Program-made: the position numbers and the translations under genes
The notes under the pieces: model-generated
What the model was told of the DNA's origin: nothing
The model's database searches: none
Seen by the model: the letters and a program-made list of their open reading frames with translations, nothing else
Shown here: piece after piece, positions 1 through 5,734 of the stretch
How the letters are laid out: each line of letters opens with the position of its first letter
Position numbering within the stretch: the stretch's first letter is position 1
Source: a virus
Length of the DNA: 50,969 nucleotides
Reading direction: 5' to 3' (one strand)
Virus record (IMG/VR): IMGVR_UViG_3300030685_000032
Location: 1 to 50,969 of that record

Positions 1-197
1 TTAATGTCAATAAACTTTGCTGTTTTGTGAGATACTCTGTCTGAGTGTTTCACTTCAAATCTTATTGCCCTTGTTATTATATTTGTCACGATCGACAACT
101 GTGCAGCCTTATGTTTGATTGCACTAACAAAAGAACAAAACGTTACCGACACCTCAGGGTCAGCAATTACATTCTCTAAACTAACTTTGTGGTTCAT
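1..197 (-). CDS. Hypothetical protein, 3' part beyond window
   Basis: An open frame runs leftward from an ATG at 197-195 to the window edge with no stop, giving about 65 residues (start MNHKVSLENVIADPEV). It overlaps the end of the upstream 57-residue gene by 17 nt, which fits a compact phage operon. The visible part alternates hydrophobic and basic stretches and has no motif I recognise. The start is the only ATG near the end of the preceding gene. The function is unknown, and the real length cannot be judged because the gene is cut by the window. Confidence 0.55.
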   Translation of the reverse strand, partial: MNHKVSLENVIADPEVSVTFCSFVSAIKHKAAQLSIVTNIITRAIRFEVKHSDRVSHKTAKFIDI

Positions 198-354
198 TTG
201 ATATGATTTTTTTTGGTTTATAACCCATACAATTAACTGCAGTATGACATCCAGCTCCTTTGAAATCGCAATAATATATGCCATCTCTTATTAATTTGCC
301 AGCTGTTTTACAATCTCTTGCATATTGTACTTGTTTAATTGGTTGCTTTGCCAT
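181..354 (-). CDS. Small Cys-rich hypothetical protein (57 aa)
   Basis: Starts MAKQPIKQVQYARDC and carries four cysteines at about residues 15, 29, 36 and 42, in a pattern that could bind a metal. The ATG at 354-352 overlaps the TAA of the upstream gene (TAATG), so translation is probably coupled. Short proteins with a similar run of Cys residues are common in phages of Bacteroidota, but I know of no defined function. Another small four-Cys protein is encoded at 8017-8199. A zinc-knuckle-like role is inference. Confidence 0.65.
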   Translation of the reverse strand: MAKQPIKQVQYARDCKTAGKLIRDGIYYCDFKGAGCHTAVNCMGYKPKKIISNEPQS

Positions 355-584
355 TAGAATAGCTTTACAAGGTACGTAGAATTAAGTGTTTTAAACTTAT
401 ATTCTGAATCTGTCAAATAGAGTATTTCTGTCACTATTGAGGTTCTTCTCGAACCAAACCAATAACATTCTCCTACTATTGGAATCTCCGGCATTGTTTC
501 TATTTTCTTCGTACTTCCTGGATTAATTCCATTTGGGTGATTCCCATTGAATCTTTCATCTGATAATTTAATTAATGTTGGCAT
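354..584 (-). CDS. Hypothetical protein (76 aa)
   Basis: Starts MPTLIKLSDERFNGNH and ends in TAA at 356-354, which overlaps the next leftward gene's ATG. The second half (ECYWFGSRRTSIVTEILYLT) alternates like a small beta-barrel, but I cannot assign it. It follows a 450-nt non-coding stretch full of inverted repeats, so it may be the first gene of a leftward unit with a structured leader. The opposite-strand ORF over its start looks like a shadow. Confidence 0.6.
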   Translation of the reverse strand: MPTLIKLSDERFNGNHPNGINPGSTKKIETMPEIPIVGECYWFGSRRTSIVTEILYLTDSEYKFKTLNSTYLVKLF

Positions 585-618
585 AATATATAATTTATTG
601 ATTAAGTTTCAAAGAAGC

Positions 619-701
619 GGAGTGATAGTTTTATTTCCTTACCAGGATTCTATGCCTTTCGTATTTAATTTGACGATTTTAAGGACTTATCCTATCACTC
701 C
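619..701 (-). other. Nested inverted repeat in leader of 354-584 gene
   Basis: Perfect 10-bp arms GGAGTGATAG (619-628) and CTATCACTCC (692-701) enclose a second pair, TCCTTA (636-641) with TAAGGA (680-685). The site lies 35 nt upstream of the leftward start at 584. It could be a structured 5' leader, an attenuator or a short stable RNA. There is no U-run typical of an intrinsic terminator, and it does not fold as a canonical tRNA. The pairing is seen directly; the role is inferred. Confidence 0.45.
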
Positions 702-794
702 TGCATTTCAATTGGACATACATCTATAACGCTTTATAGACATATCGGTTTTGAAGTCCCCACTTTGCACCTTTATTAGCACCCTCTTGTCTGT

Positions 795-937
795 GTTTAA
801 TTTATATATAAACAGGGAGAGTAGGGTCACAATGATTAAATAGTGTTTTACCTATTATTAAGTGGGGCATCCCCTAATCATTTTGCTGAGAACTCATTTG
901 TGTTGTAGTGCAAATTATAGGTTATATTTCACTCTCC
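795..937. ncRNA. Candidate multibranched structured RNA
   Basis: An outer stem GGAGAGT (816-822) with ACTCTCC (931-937) encloses AATGATTA (831-838) paired with TAATCATT (875-882). Inside that lie two hairpins, AATAG/CTATT (839-843 with 852-856) and GGGG-CAT-CCCC (864-874), making a three-way junction. GTTTA/TAAAC (795-799 with 809-813) forms a further hairpin. Such nesting is unlikely by chance in non-coding phage DNA. The strand is uncertain; neighbouring genes read leftward. I recognise no known RNA family, and no reverse transcriptase is nearby. Confidence 0.35.
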
Positions 938-1042
938 TACAAACAGCTTTCTTAAGGCCGCAACACATCCATCATTACTGACAGTATCTAATTTATATCC
1001 CGCTATCAATAGTTTAGAGCGGTATTTATCTGTAAGGATATA

Positions 1043-1348
1043 TTATAGTTTGGCTAATTGTTTATTAAGCCATTCAAGTCTTGGTAATACTAATCCCGGT
1101 TCCCAAAAGAATTGGTATCCATTCTTTCTACTCCATACACCATTATGACACCAATATCTAGTTTCCCATATATATGGCTTAGCTGTCTTAATTAATGCAA
1201 ATAGTATATCAGCTTCTTCACGAGTGATTTTTTCATCTCCTGGTATATATCTCATCATATCTACTTGGAAGCATAGTCCATTTGATAAGTATCCTATCTT
1301 TTCAATTCGGGCTATTAGTAATTGTATTAGTTCTTTCTTTGTTCTCAT
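1043..1348 (-). CDS. Hypothetical protein (101 aa)
   Basis: Starts MRTKKELIQLLIARIEKIG and ends FFWEPGLVLPRLEWLNKQL-AKL. The helical N-terminus and aromatic C-terminus resemble small phage proteins in which a Trp-Pro segment precedes a leucine-rich helix, but no function is known to me. It begins 10 nt after the stop of the 1359-1646 gene, so the two are probably cotranscribed leftward. The same frame stays open for about 37 codons beyond its TAA. Confidence 0.7.
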   Translation of the reverse strand: MRTKKELIQLLIARIEKIGYLSNGLCFQVDMMRYIPGDEKITREEADILFALIKTAKPYIWETRYWCHNGVWSRKNGYQFFWEPGLVLPRLEWLNKQLAKL

Positions 1349-1358
1349 AGTTAGTTGT

Positions 1359-1646
1359 TTAGTATGTAATAATACTACCTTTACCTCTTTCGATATGCTT
1401 CATCGTCATTATTATTTCTTTAGTGCTATTATTTGAGTCAGTACATTGTAATGCTTTCTCAAATAATTGTTCATTTAGAAATAATATTTTAGGATCAGAC
1501 TCAACTATGAATGCAATATTGTTTTGTATCGTATCTTTCATGTATTTCTGTAGATTTACTAATGGACAATATGATTCAATCTTATATACATTTCCACTTG
1601 GTAGTAATGTATATCTTATATACTTTGCGTAATGAATATCACTCAT
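1359..1646 (-). CDS. Hypothetical protein (95 aa)
   Basis: Starts MSDIHYAKYIRYTLLPSG. It is a soluble, mixed alpha/beta sequence with no transmembrane stretch and no motif I can name. It is the upstream member of a leftward pair with 1043-1348 and is preceded by a 310-nt non-coding stretch carrying several hairpins. Plus-strand ORFs over the same bases lack a sensible context and look like shadows. Confidence 0.65.
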   Translation of the reverse strand: MSDIHYAKYIRYTLLPSGNVYKIESYCPLVNLQKYMKDTIQNNIAFIVESDPKILFLNEQLFEKALQCTDSNNSTKEIIMTMKHIERGKGSIITY

Positions 1647-1727
1647 ATATATTGATTTTAAGCTCTTTTAAGGCATTGGTTATTGTAAATGGTACTAACT
1701 ATCCATTTGATATAGATAATGTCTTAG

Positions 1728-1866
1728 AGAGGCTGTAAATGGCCTCTATGCGTGTGTTACGCTATAATATGTCACCCTGCTATGAAAATAGAAGAATGAA
1801 TGGTAATATAAAAGCACGGTGGAAGGAATAGTCCCCCTAATGCCAATAATATTCCACAAAATCGTG
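1728..1866 (-). other. Hairpin-rich leader upstream of 1359-1646
   Basis: This non-coding stretch between two leftward genes contains AGAGGC/GCCTCT (1728-1733 with 1742-1747), GCGT/ACGC (1750-1753 with 1759-1762) and a longer nested stem, CACG (1815-1818) with CGTG (1863-1866) around GTGGAA (1819-1824) and TTCCAC (1852-1857). It probably contains the 5' leader of the 1646 gene. I see no promoter I can name and no ORF with a credible start. Confidence 0.35.
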
Positions 1867-1908
1867 GTTTAAAATGCAAATAATTGTCATCCAGAGGTAA
1901 GGAAATAC

Positions 1909-1938
1909 AGATAGTACACACTACTGTGCATACTATCT
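1909..1938 (-). terminator. Terminator-like hairpin after 1961-2500
   Basis: AGATAGTA (1909-1916) pairs with TACTATCT (1931-1938), and the stem continues as CACA/TGTG after a 2-nt bulge. It lies 22 nt downstream of the stop of the leftward gene at 1961. No strong U-tract follows, so it may be a weak terminator or an RNA-stabilising 3' stem. Confidence 0.45.
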
Positions 1939-1960
1939 GCAAATCATCTGCAGTTACTGA

Positions 1961-2500
1961 TTAGTTACCTGCAGTGGTTGTGAATGTTGGTACTGCCACG
2001 TCTGCTGCGGGTGCTGCATCGGCTGCAGGTGTAGGATTAATGACAGTTTCAACGTGAGTTGCACCTGTTCCAATCCATTTACCCAAACGGTCAACAGTTT
2101 GTTCGGCTTTAGCCTTAGGATTACCGTCAACACGGAAGCCTCCATTGAGTTTGTCAGTAAGAATACGCATATAAACGTCCATACCTGTAAATACTTTGGT
2201 AGAACCGTCTTTGCGTTTGATAAATTCACCGGCTTTGCGTTGGTCATACATGTGATACGGTGGCAATTCAACGTGAATTGGTTCGTATTCAGCATCTTTC
2301 AACACTTTGCTGTTGTCAACCATTTCCTGCCACAAAGCTTGTTGGGCATCAGTTTCAGGGAATAAATTAACTTTAATCACTTTGGTAGCTTGGTCATCTT
2401 CTTTAGAGATAAATTCGCCTTGGAAATAAACCTTGTTAGGGTTTGTCTTAGCATCTGCAGGTACAACCTGTGCTGTGAAAGTTAAACAGTAATAAAGCAT
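1961..2500 (-). CDS. Hypothetical protein, possible nucleic-acid-binding (179 aa)
   Basis: I chose the ATG at 2500-2498 (MLYYCLTFTAQVVPADAKTN). The longer frame from 2614 would run through a repeated non-coding element and add an unlikely N-terminus. The core (KVYFQGEFISKEDDQA, ATKVIKVNLFPETDAQ) alternates like beta-strands, and the last 30 residues are Ala/Pro/Thr-rich and look disordered. The G/C-rich third codon positions differ from neighbours and suggest high expression. A compact fold with a flexible tail in an early arm could be a single-strand DNA-binding protein, but that is a guess. Confidence 0.7.
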   Translation of the reverse strand: MLYYCLTFTAQVVPADAKTNPNKVYFQGEFISKEDDQATKVIKVNLFPETDAQQALWQEMVDNSKVLKDAEYEPIHVELPPYHMYDQRKAGEFIKRKDGSTKVFTGMDVYMRILTDKLNGGFRVDGNPKAKAEQTVDRLGKWIGTGATHVETVINPTPAADAAPAADVAVPTFTTTAGN

Positions 2501-2550
2501 AATAATAATGTATAAAAGGGTTAAATATAAAGTAATACAGATATGATTAT

Positions 2551-2600
2551 ATCCGCAATTTCCACTAAAGGCGAATTGATTGGGACCTATAAGGGAAAAA
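2551..2600 (-). repeat. Leader element copy A
   Basis: First of three related ~45-bp sequences. On the plus strand it shares CCGCAATTTC with copy B, then AAAGG, ATTGATTGGGA and CTATA with the others. It ends 51 nt before the leftward start at 2500. The function is unknown; it could be a promoter, a processing site or an RNA element for the leftward genes. Confidence 0.65.
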
Positions 2601-2708
2601 AAGTTAGAGCGCAATGAACTCGGACCGATTTTGGGTCATTCTGTTCGTTGCCTTTGCTCTTTGATTCCGGCGCCAATCTCTCAACATTACGTCATTCCAT
2701 TGGAACTC

Positions 2709-3023
2709 TCATAATACGCCTTTGGTGTTTCGATTGTTTATAATTGTGAGCATTTCGGTGATTTGGCACCAAATTGTCCTTCCACTGACCTCTGCTCTGT
2801 CGGTCATCGAGCTGCTGCCTTGTACTTTAACAGCCTGTAACATTATGCAATCATTACTCGTTCTCTTGCATAACGGTGATTCGTCAATCACTTTATTTGC
2901 CACTTTATTGTCAGTTAGTGCTGTACTGTGCTTCTTTGTTAAGGAACAGCACATTGGCTGTCCCTTATTTATTCGTGAGCTTAGAGCGGATTTACAGTCC
3001 GGTTGCTCTGAATTATCAGTCAC
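2709..3023 (-). CDS. Hypothetical protein, GTG start (104 aa)
   Basis: The GTG at 3023-3021 overlaps the TGA of the lipoprotein gene (GTGA), which suggests translational coupling. The product is hydrophilic, with six cysteines and no recognised motif. An opposite-strand ORF of similar length (2722-3033) covers the same bases and would be very hydrophobic. I prefer the minus frame because it is coupled to the upstream gene, but codon choice is not decisive and either or neither could be real. Confidence 0.4.
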   Translation of the reverse strand: MTDNSEQPDCKSALSSRINKGQPMCCSLTKKHSTALTDNKVANKVIDESPLCKRTSNDCIMLQAVKVQGSSSMTDRAEVSGRTIWCQITEMLTIINNRNTKGVL

Positions 3024-3334
3024 CGATTGTTAATTAGCGCTATCTCGCGAATAGTGTATGTATCGTATAAATTCTGCTTAACCAATGTTATTGAGTCATT
3101 GAACACTCTATCTGCATCATACCTATCAAAGGCTTTGCAATAGAATGTAGTTTCTGACTTAATACCAATAGAGTCAACAGTAGCTACTGTAGCAACAAAT
3201 AGCTTCATCACCCTGGGCTGAATAATGACATTAGCCCGTCTTTCACTTGGATAGGTGCAACTGCTTAGAGCAACTGCTGATAGCATAAACATTGTAATAA
3301 TGAATACTACCCATAATAAGCCATTCTTTTTCAT
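3020..3334 (-). CDS. Small predicted lipoprotein (104 aa)
   Basis: From the ATG at 3334, the product begins MKKNGLLWVVFIITMFML and has a lipobox-like LSSC with the acylated Cys at about residue 26, a standard signal-peptidase II arrangement. The mature part is about 79 residues, basic at first, without a recognised domain. A longer start at 3373 would put 13 residues before this signal and is less likely. Phage lipoproteins are often made early and can block superinfection at the envelope; that role here is inference from the signal and position only. Confidence 0.65.
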   Translation of the reverse strand: MKKNGLLWVVFIITMFMLSAVALSSCTYPSERRANVIIQPRVMKLFVATVATVDSIGIKSETTFYCKAFDRYDADRVFNDSITLVKQNLYDTYTIREIALINNR

Positions 3335-3464
3335 AACATTGATTGTTAGAAGGTAAAACAAACCGCCTTTCACTAAGCTATTGTGACGGTCTGCGATATA
3401 TGTGCAGTACAGCTCCTGCTTGATTGGATAGATAAGAGGACGGCAACATTGTCAGCCTCTATTA

Positions 3465-3514
3465 CTCCGCAATTTCATCTGAAGGTGCATTGAATGGGAA
3501 CTATAGCGGGACAG
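3465..3514 (-). repeat. Leader element copy B
   Basis: Second copy of the ~45-bp element. On the plus strand it shows CCGCAATTTC, CTGAAGG, TGGGAACTATAG and GGGA. It lies between the stop of the 3539-3691 gene and the start at 3334, about 130 nt upstream of that start. An AGAGG/CCTCT hairpin (about 3436-3460) sits between the element and the gene. Confidence 0.65.
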
Positions 3515-3538
3515 TAGTTATCTGTCAACATAGTGCAA

Positions 3539-3691
3539 TCAATGTGCATACTCAAGTTCAATGTCCTGTTGATATTCACTATCATGGTCAATGATAGTGT
3601 CAACATGTGGCTTATGTATGTTATACGCATGGATTGCAATTACTATAGCACATGCTATAATAACAATGATTAATACAATAATGTGTTCCAT
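3539..3691 (-). CDS. Small single-pass membrane protein (50 aa)
   Basis: The frame from the ATG at 3691 to the TGA at 3541-3539 encodes MEHIIVLIIVIIACAIVIAI followed by a His/Asp/Glu-rich tail of about 30 residues. The hydrophobic stretch at residues 4-20 is a clear membrane anchor, and the tail is acidic. It is the first leftward gene after the divergent region and is preceded by copy C of the repeated element and an operator-like palindrome. The function is unknown; an early membrane-acting protein is plausible. Confidence 0.6.
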   Translation of the reverse strand: MEHIIVLIIVIIACAIVIAIHAYNIHKPHVDTIIDHDSEYQQDIELEYAH

Positions 3692-3724
3692 ATATATAGT
3701 ATATTAAAGGTGACAATGTATTAT

Positions 3725-3741
3725 ATTACATTCAATGTAAT
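3725..3741. promoter_or_regulatory. Operator-like perfect palindrome
   Basis: ATTACATT and AATGTAAT flank a single central C, a perfect 8-bp dyad 33 nt upstream of the leftward start at 3691. Short perfect palindromes at this distance often bind a dimeric repressor. It could equally be a small RNA hairpin in the leader. Confidence 0.4.
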
Positions 3742-3749
3742 GTGATTAG

Positions 3750-3785
3750 AGCAATCAAATAACAAATGAGAATGAACTGATTGCT
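3750..3785 (-). other. Inverted repeat in leader of 3539-3691
   Basis: AGCAATCA (3750-3757) and TGATTGCT (3778-3785) are perfect 8-bp arms separated by 20 nt. They lie between copy C of the repeated element and the palindrome at 3725-3741. This may form a stem in the leftward leader transcript; no U-tract is present. Confidence 0.4.
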
Positions 3786-3836
3786 GCGCATATCCAACTG
3801 AAGGAGGACTGATTGGGAGCTATAGAGGAGCAATGG
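3783..3836 (-). repeat. Leader element copy C
   Basis: Third copy of the ~45-bp element. The plus strand reads AACTGAAGGAGGACTGATTG followed by GGAGCTATAGAGGAG, and aligns without gaps to copy B over the core. It is about 92 nt upstream of the leftward start at 3691. All three copies have the same orientation relative to the gene that follows. Confidence 0.65.
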
Positions 3837-3910
3837 CGGGGGACTTGCCTTCGGTCGGAACCCCCGGGGAGTGCCTGGGAGAGACATTCACGCTTGCCCA
3901 TATGCACTCC
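3837..3910. other. Two adjacent GC-rich hairpins in divergent region
   Basis: CGGGGG (3837-3842) pairs with CCCCCG (3861-3866). Immediately after, GGAGTGC (3868-3874) pairs with GCACTCC (3904-3910), with GGG/CCC stacking inside (3877-3879 with 3897-3899). These are the most GC-rich bases nearby. They sit between the leftward genes and the rightward promoter. They could be a terminator pair separating the arms, part of an origin, or the 5' end of the leftward transcript. Confidence 0.4.
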
Positions 3911-4009
3911 AAAATAAATTTTCTACTAATTTTTTTAGGTTCTCGCGTGCTTATATGCCCTTCGAAATTTATTTTTTAAAAAAATTTGCAAAATAATTCA
4001 TTTTCATTG

Positions 4010-4040
4010 CAACCTTTTTGAATTAAATACGTTATATAGG
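4010..4040 (+). promoter_or_regulatory. ECF-sigma-like promoter P1
   Basis: CAACCTTTTT at 4010 is followed by ATTAAATACGTTATATA. AAC (4011-4013) and CGT (4030-4032) are 16 nt apart, like the -35 AAC and -10 CGT of ECF-sigma promoters in Bacteroidota. A near-identical copy is at 5801-5830. Transcription would start near 4039-4041, exactly where a strong hairpin begins. Confidence 0.6.
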
Positions 4041-4320
4041 TGATACCAGTCTCCAAAGGCTGATTCACCCTAGGATAATCAATAAGGGGTTAGACATCGG
4101 ATTGTAGTTACTTAAGTAATGAGTTTTCTCCGGTAGTATCAAAGATTTTAAGTACATATTGAATGCAGCAGGTTACTATTCGAAAGGATGTGTATCTAAT
4201 AAGGGGAGATTGAGATAAGCTGATGGGTGTAGGCGAAAGCTGACGTACGGATTGAATATGGAACTAAATTGAAAGCCAACTGGAATATGGACCCGGTCTC
4301 AAGGGGTAAATTATGTTTAA
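4039..4320 (+). ncRNA. Candidate structured RNA downstream of P1
   Basis: This is a 280-nt stretch without a credible ORF, richer in G than its surroundings. It opens with the stem GGTGA (4039-4043)/TCACC (4065-4069), extended by CAG/CTG and CC/GG. It also holds the palindrome TTACTTAAGTAA (4108-4119) and a GCGAAAGC tetraloop hairpin near 4233. Parts read like domain I of bacterial group II introns, but there is no maturase gene and no domain V. It could be a free regulatory RNA or a long leader for the thioredoxin unit. Confidence 0.4.
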
Positions 4321-4345
4321 TTGTTAATTAAATATAAGATATAGT

Positions 4346-4376
4346 AGAACAAATAAGCCCAGAATACGTTTATATT
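4346..4376 (+). promoter_or_regulatory. ECF-sigma-like promoter P3
   Basis: AAC (4348-4350), exactly 16 nt, then CGTTTATAT (from 4367). The -10 part matches the promoter at 5801-5830 and the spacing is the same as in P1. It would serve the small ORF at 4380 or the thioredoxin gene at 4496; a start near 4377 leaves almost no leader for the 4380 ORF. Confidence 0.45.
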
Positions 4377-4379
4377 AGT

Positions 4380-4532
4380 ATGGAGAAGAACAAAGAAGAA
4401 TTACCTTTTATCATTAAGTGGGCATTTGGATTGTTAGGACCTGAATATAGAATAGATCCAGAATTGTTTATAGATAGTAAAGAAGGAGAATATAAATGGA
4501 AGGTATCAACGACTCAGAAGCATACAAACTAA
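4380..4532 (+). CDS. Small hypothetical protein (50 aa)
   Basis: The frame from ATG 4380 reads MEKNKEELPFIIKWAFGLLG and continues to a TAA at 4530-4532, overlapping the thioredoxin start by 37 nt in another frame. The overlap is long for this phage, so either this ORF is real with a short shared region or only its first part is conserved. It contains one amphipathic hydrophobic segment and a charged C-terminus. The function is unknown. Confidence 0.4.
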   Translation: MEKNKEELPFIIKWAFGLLGPEYRIDPELFIDSKEGEYKWKVSTTQKHTN

Positions 4533-4834
4533 TTGAAACAGGGAAGCCAGTAATGGTATTCTGTCATGCCACTTGGTGTGGGCCTTGTGTTGAATTAGAA
4601 CCAGCCATTATTGATCTTACTCAGGAATATGGCAACGATATAGATATAGTCTCTATAGAAGTTGATAAGAATACAAGATTAGCCACAGAACAGAATGTAA
4701 GAAACATACCTACAGTATTGTTCTTTAATGATGGAAGTTTAAAGACCAGAATAATAGGAGCACACCCTATTCATGATTATAAAGATGTGCTAGATAGTTT
4801 ATTAAAAATAGAAGTAAAAGAAGATGACAAGTAA
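4496..4834 (+). CDS. trxA-like: Thioredoxin
   Basis: A thioredoxin-fold protein of 112 residues, the usual length of the family. The active site WCGPC has cysteines at residues 28 and 31, and the cis-proline is in RNIPTV at residue 72. It would reduce disulfides in the host cytoplasm; phage thioredoxins typically feed ribonucleotide reductase or act as folding or processivity partners. The start is supported by an AAGGAG upstream. It overlaps the GroES-like gene by 11 nt. Its pairing with a chaperonin-like protein and RNase HI suggests an early or middle unit that conditions the host. Confidence 0.92.
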   Translation: MEGINDSEAYKLIETGKPVMVFCHATWCGPCVELEPAIIDLTQEYGNDIDIVSIEVDKNTRLATEQNVRNIPTVLFFNDGSLKTRIIGAHPIHDYKDVLDSLLKIEVKEDDK

Positions 4835-5240
4835 TAAAATGGATGCTACAAAAGTTCAAGAGCAAACGATCAGCGTTGAAAACATGGACAATAAGACCTT
4901 GCTTAAGGTAGTAGCAGATGGATTAGGATATGAAATGCAGAAAGATGCATTAGTAAAACCACTAGAGGTTATAAAAATTAAGACACAAGTCAATGTGCCT
5001 ATGGAGACTGAAGAAGTCGATGAGGAAACTGGAGATAAAATAATGGCAATGCAAGTACAGGAAGTAGAGATAGACTCTTCTTTTAGAACAGGCATCGTGC
5101 TAGCCCTTCCAGTTAATTATGAAGGAAGTGTCGTACTGGGTGATACAATTGCCTATCCGAATAAGTATTCAATTGATTTTGATTTATTCAAGGATAGTGT
5201 ATTGGTAAAACCTTATGACATTATTGCTATAGTGAAATAA
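4824..5240 (+). CDS. GroES-like co-chaperonin candidate
   Basis: 138 residues. The C-terminal half follows the cpn10 pattern: TGIVLALP, then VVLGDTIAY, a mid barrel strand, and the ending YDIIAIVK, which matches the DILAIVE ending of GroES. The N-terminal strand (LVKPLEVIKIK, about residues 43-53) matches the first barrel strand. Between them lies a Glu/Asp-rich insert (about residues 55-82) in the place of the mobile loop that contacts GroEL, longer than in host GroES. About 40 residues precede the domain. Like T4 gp31, it might redirect host GroEL to fold the capsid protein. This is fold-level recognition by eye. Confidence 0.5.
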   Translation: MTSNKMDATKVQEQTISVENMDNKTLLKVVADGLGYEMQKDALVKPLEVIKIKTQVNVPMETEEVDEETGDKIMAMQVQEVEIDSSFRTGIVLALPVNYEGSVVLGDTIAYPNKYSIDFDLFKDSVLVKPYDIIAIVK

Positions 5241-5713
5241 TGACTGATCAAATAGTTATATGGTGCGACGGAGCTTGCTCTGGCAATCCAGGACCAGGAG
5301 GATTCGCCTCTGTTGTAGTAAATGGAGAAGAGAGTGTGGTTATATCTGGATCAGAGAAGCATACTACAAACAATAGGATGGAATTACTGGGACTGATAGC
5401 AGGTCTAGGATATGTAGCAGAGGAGATTAAGCTTTATCCAAGTACTAAAATATTAGTTTACACTGATTCCAAATACATAGAGAATTCAATCAACTGTAAG
5501 TGGCTCGATAAGTGGGTCAAGAAAGGATGGAATAATATAAAGATCAAGAATGTAGATTTGTGGATACAAGTATATAAACTTTTAAAATTATTGAATCCGG
5601 AGATACAATGGGTGAAGGGACATTCCGGTGTTCCAGGTAATGAATTAGTAGATAAGTTTGCTACTATTGCCAAAGACAATAATTATGGCAAACAAGTTAT
5701 AATGTCTTTTTAA
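5240..5713 (+). CDS. rnhA-like: Ribonuclease HI
   Basis: A full-length RNase HI of 157 residues that cleaves the RNA strand of RNA-DNA hybrids, for example primers during phage replication. The catalytic residues are present: Asp10 in WCDGACSGNPGPGG, Glu48 in NNRMEL, Asp76 in VYTDSKYI, with His128 and Asp138 in WVKGHSGVPGNELVD. The start ATG overlaps the GroES-like stop (TAATG), so translation is coupled. It ends the unit just before a strong terminator. Confidence 0.95.
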   Translation: MTDQIVIWCDGACSGNPGPGGFASVVVNGEESVVISGSEKHTTNNRMELLGLIAGLGYVAEEIKLYPSTKILVYTDSKYIENSINCKWLDKWVKKGWNNIKIKNVDLWIQVYKLLKLLNPEIQWVKGHSGVPGNELVDKFATIAKDNNYGKQVIMSF

Positions 5714-5734
5714 AAATTATTTAGTTGTGATTAT

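Noticed and set aside
619-701. tRNA
   Set aside because: The 10-bp closing stem and 63-nt interior do not provide D, anticodon and T arms, and no GTTC-type T loop is present.
1954-2295. Minus-strand ORF in another frame under 1961-2500
   Set aside because: A shadow of the better-supported frame, with low-complexity ending and no start context.
2722-3033. Plus-strand ORF of 103 codons
   Set aside because: It lies opposite a frame coupled to the lipoprotein gene, opposes the leftward arm, and its hydrophobicity follows from the complementary codons.
1043-3691. ECF-like promoters for leftward genes
   Set aside because: I looked for the reverse complement of AAC-N16-CGT upstream of the leftward starts and found none that was convincing.
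4039-4320. Group II intron
   Set aside because: Some stretches recall domain I, but there is no reverse transcriptase, no domain V or VI and no 5' GUGCG, so I only call it a candidate structured RNA.
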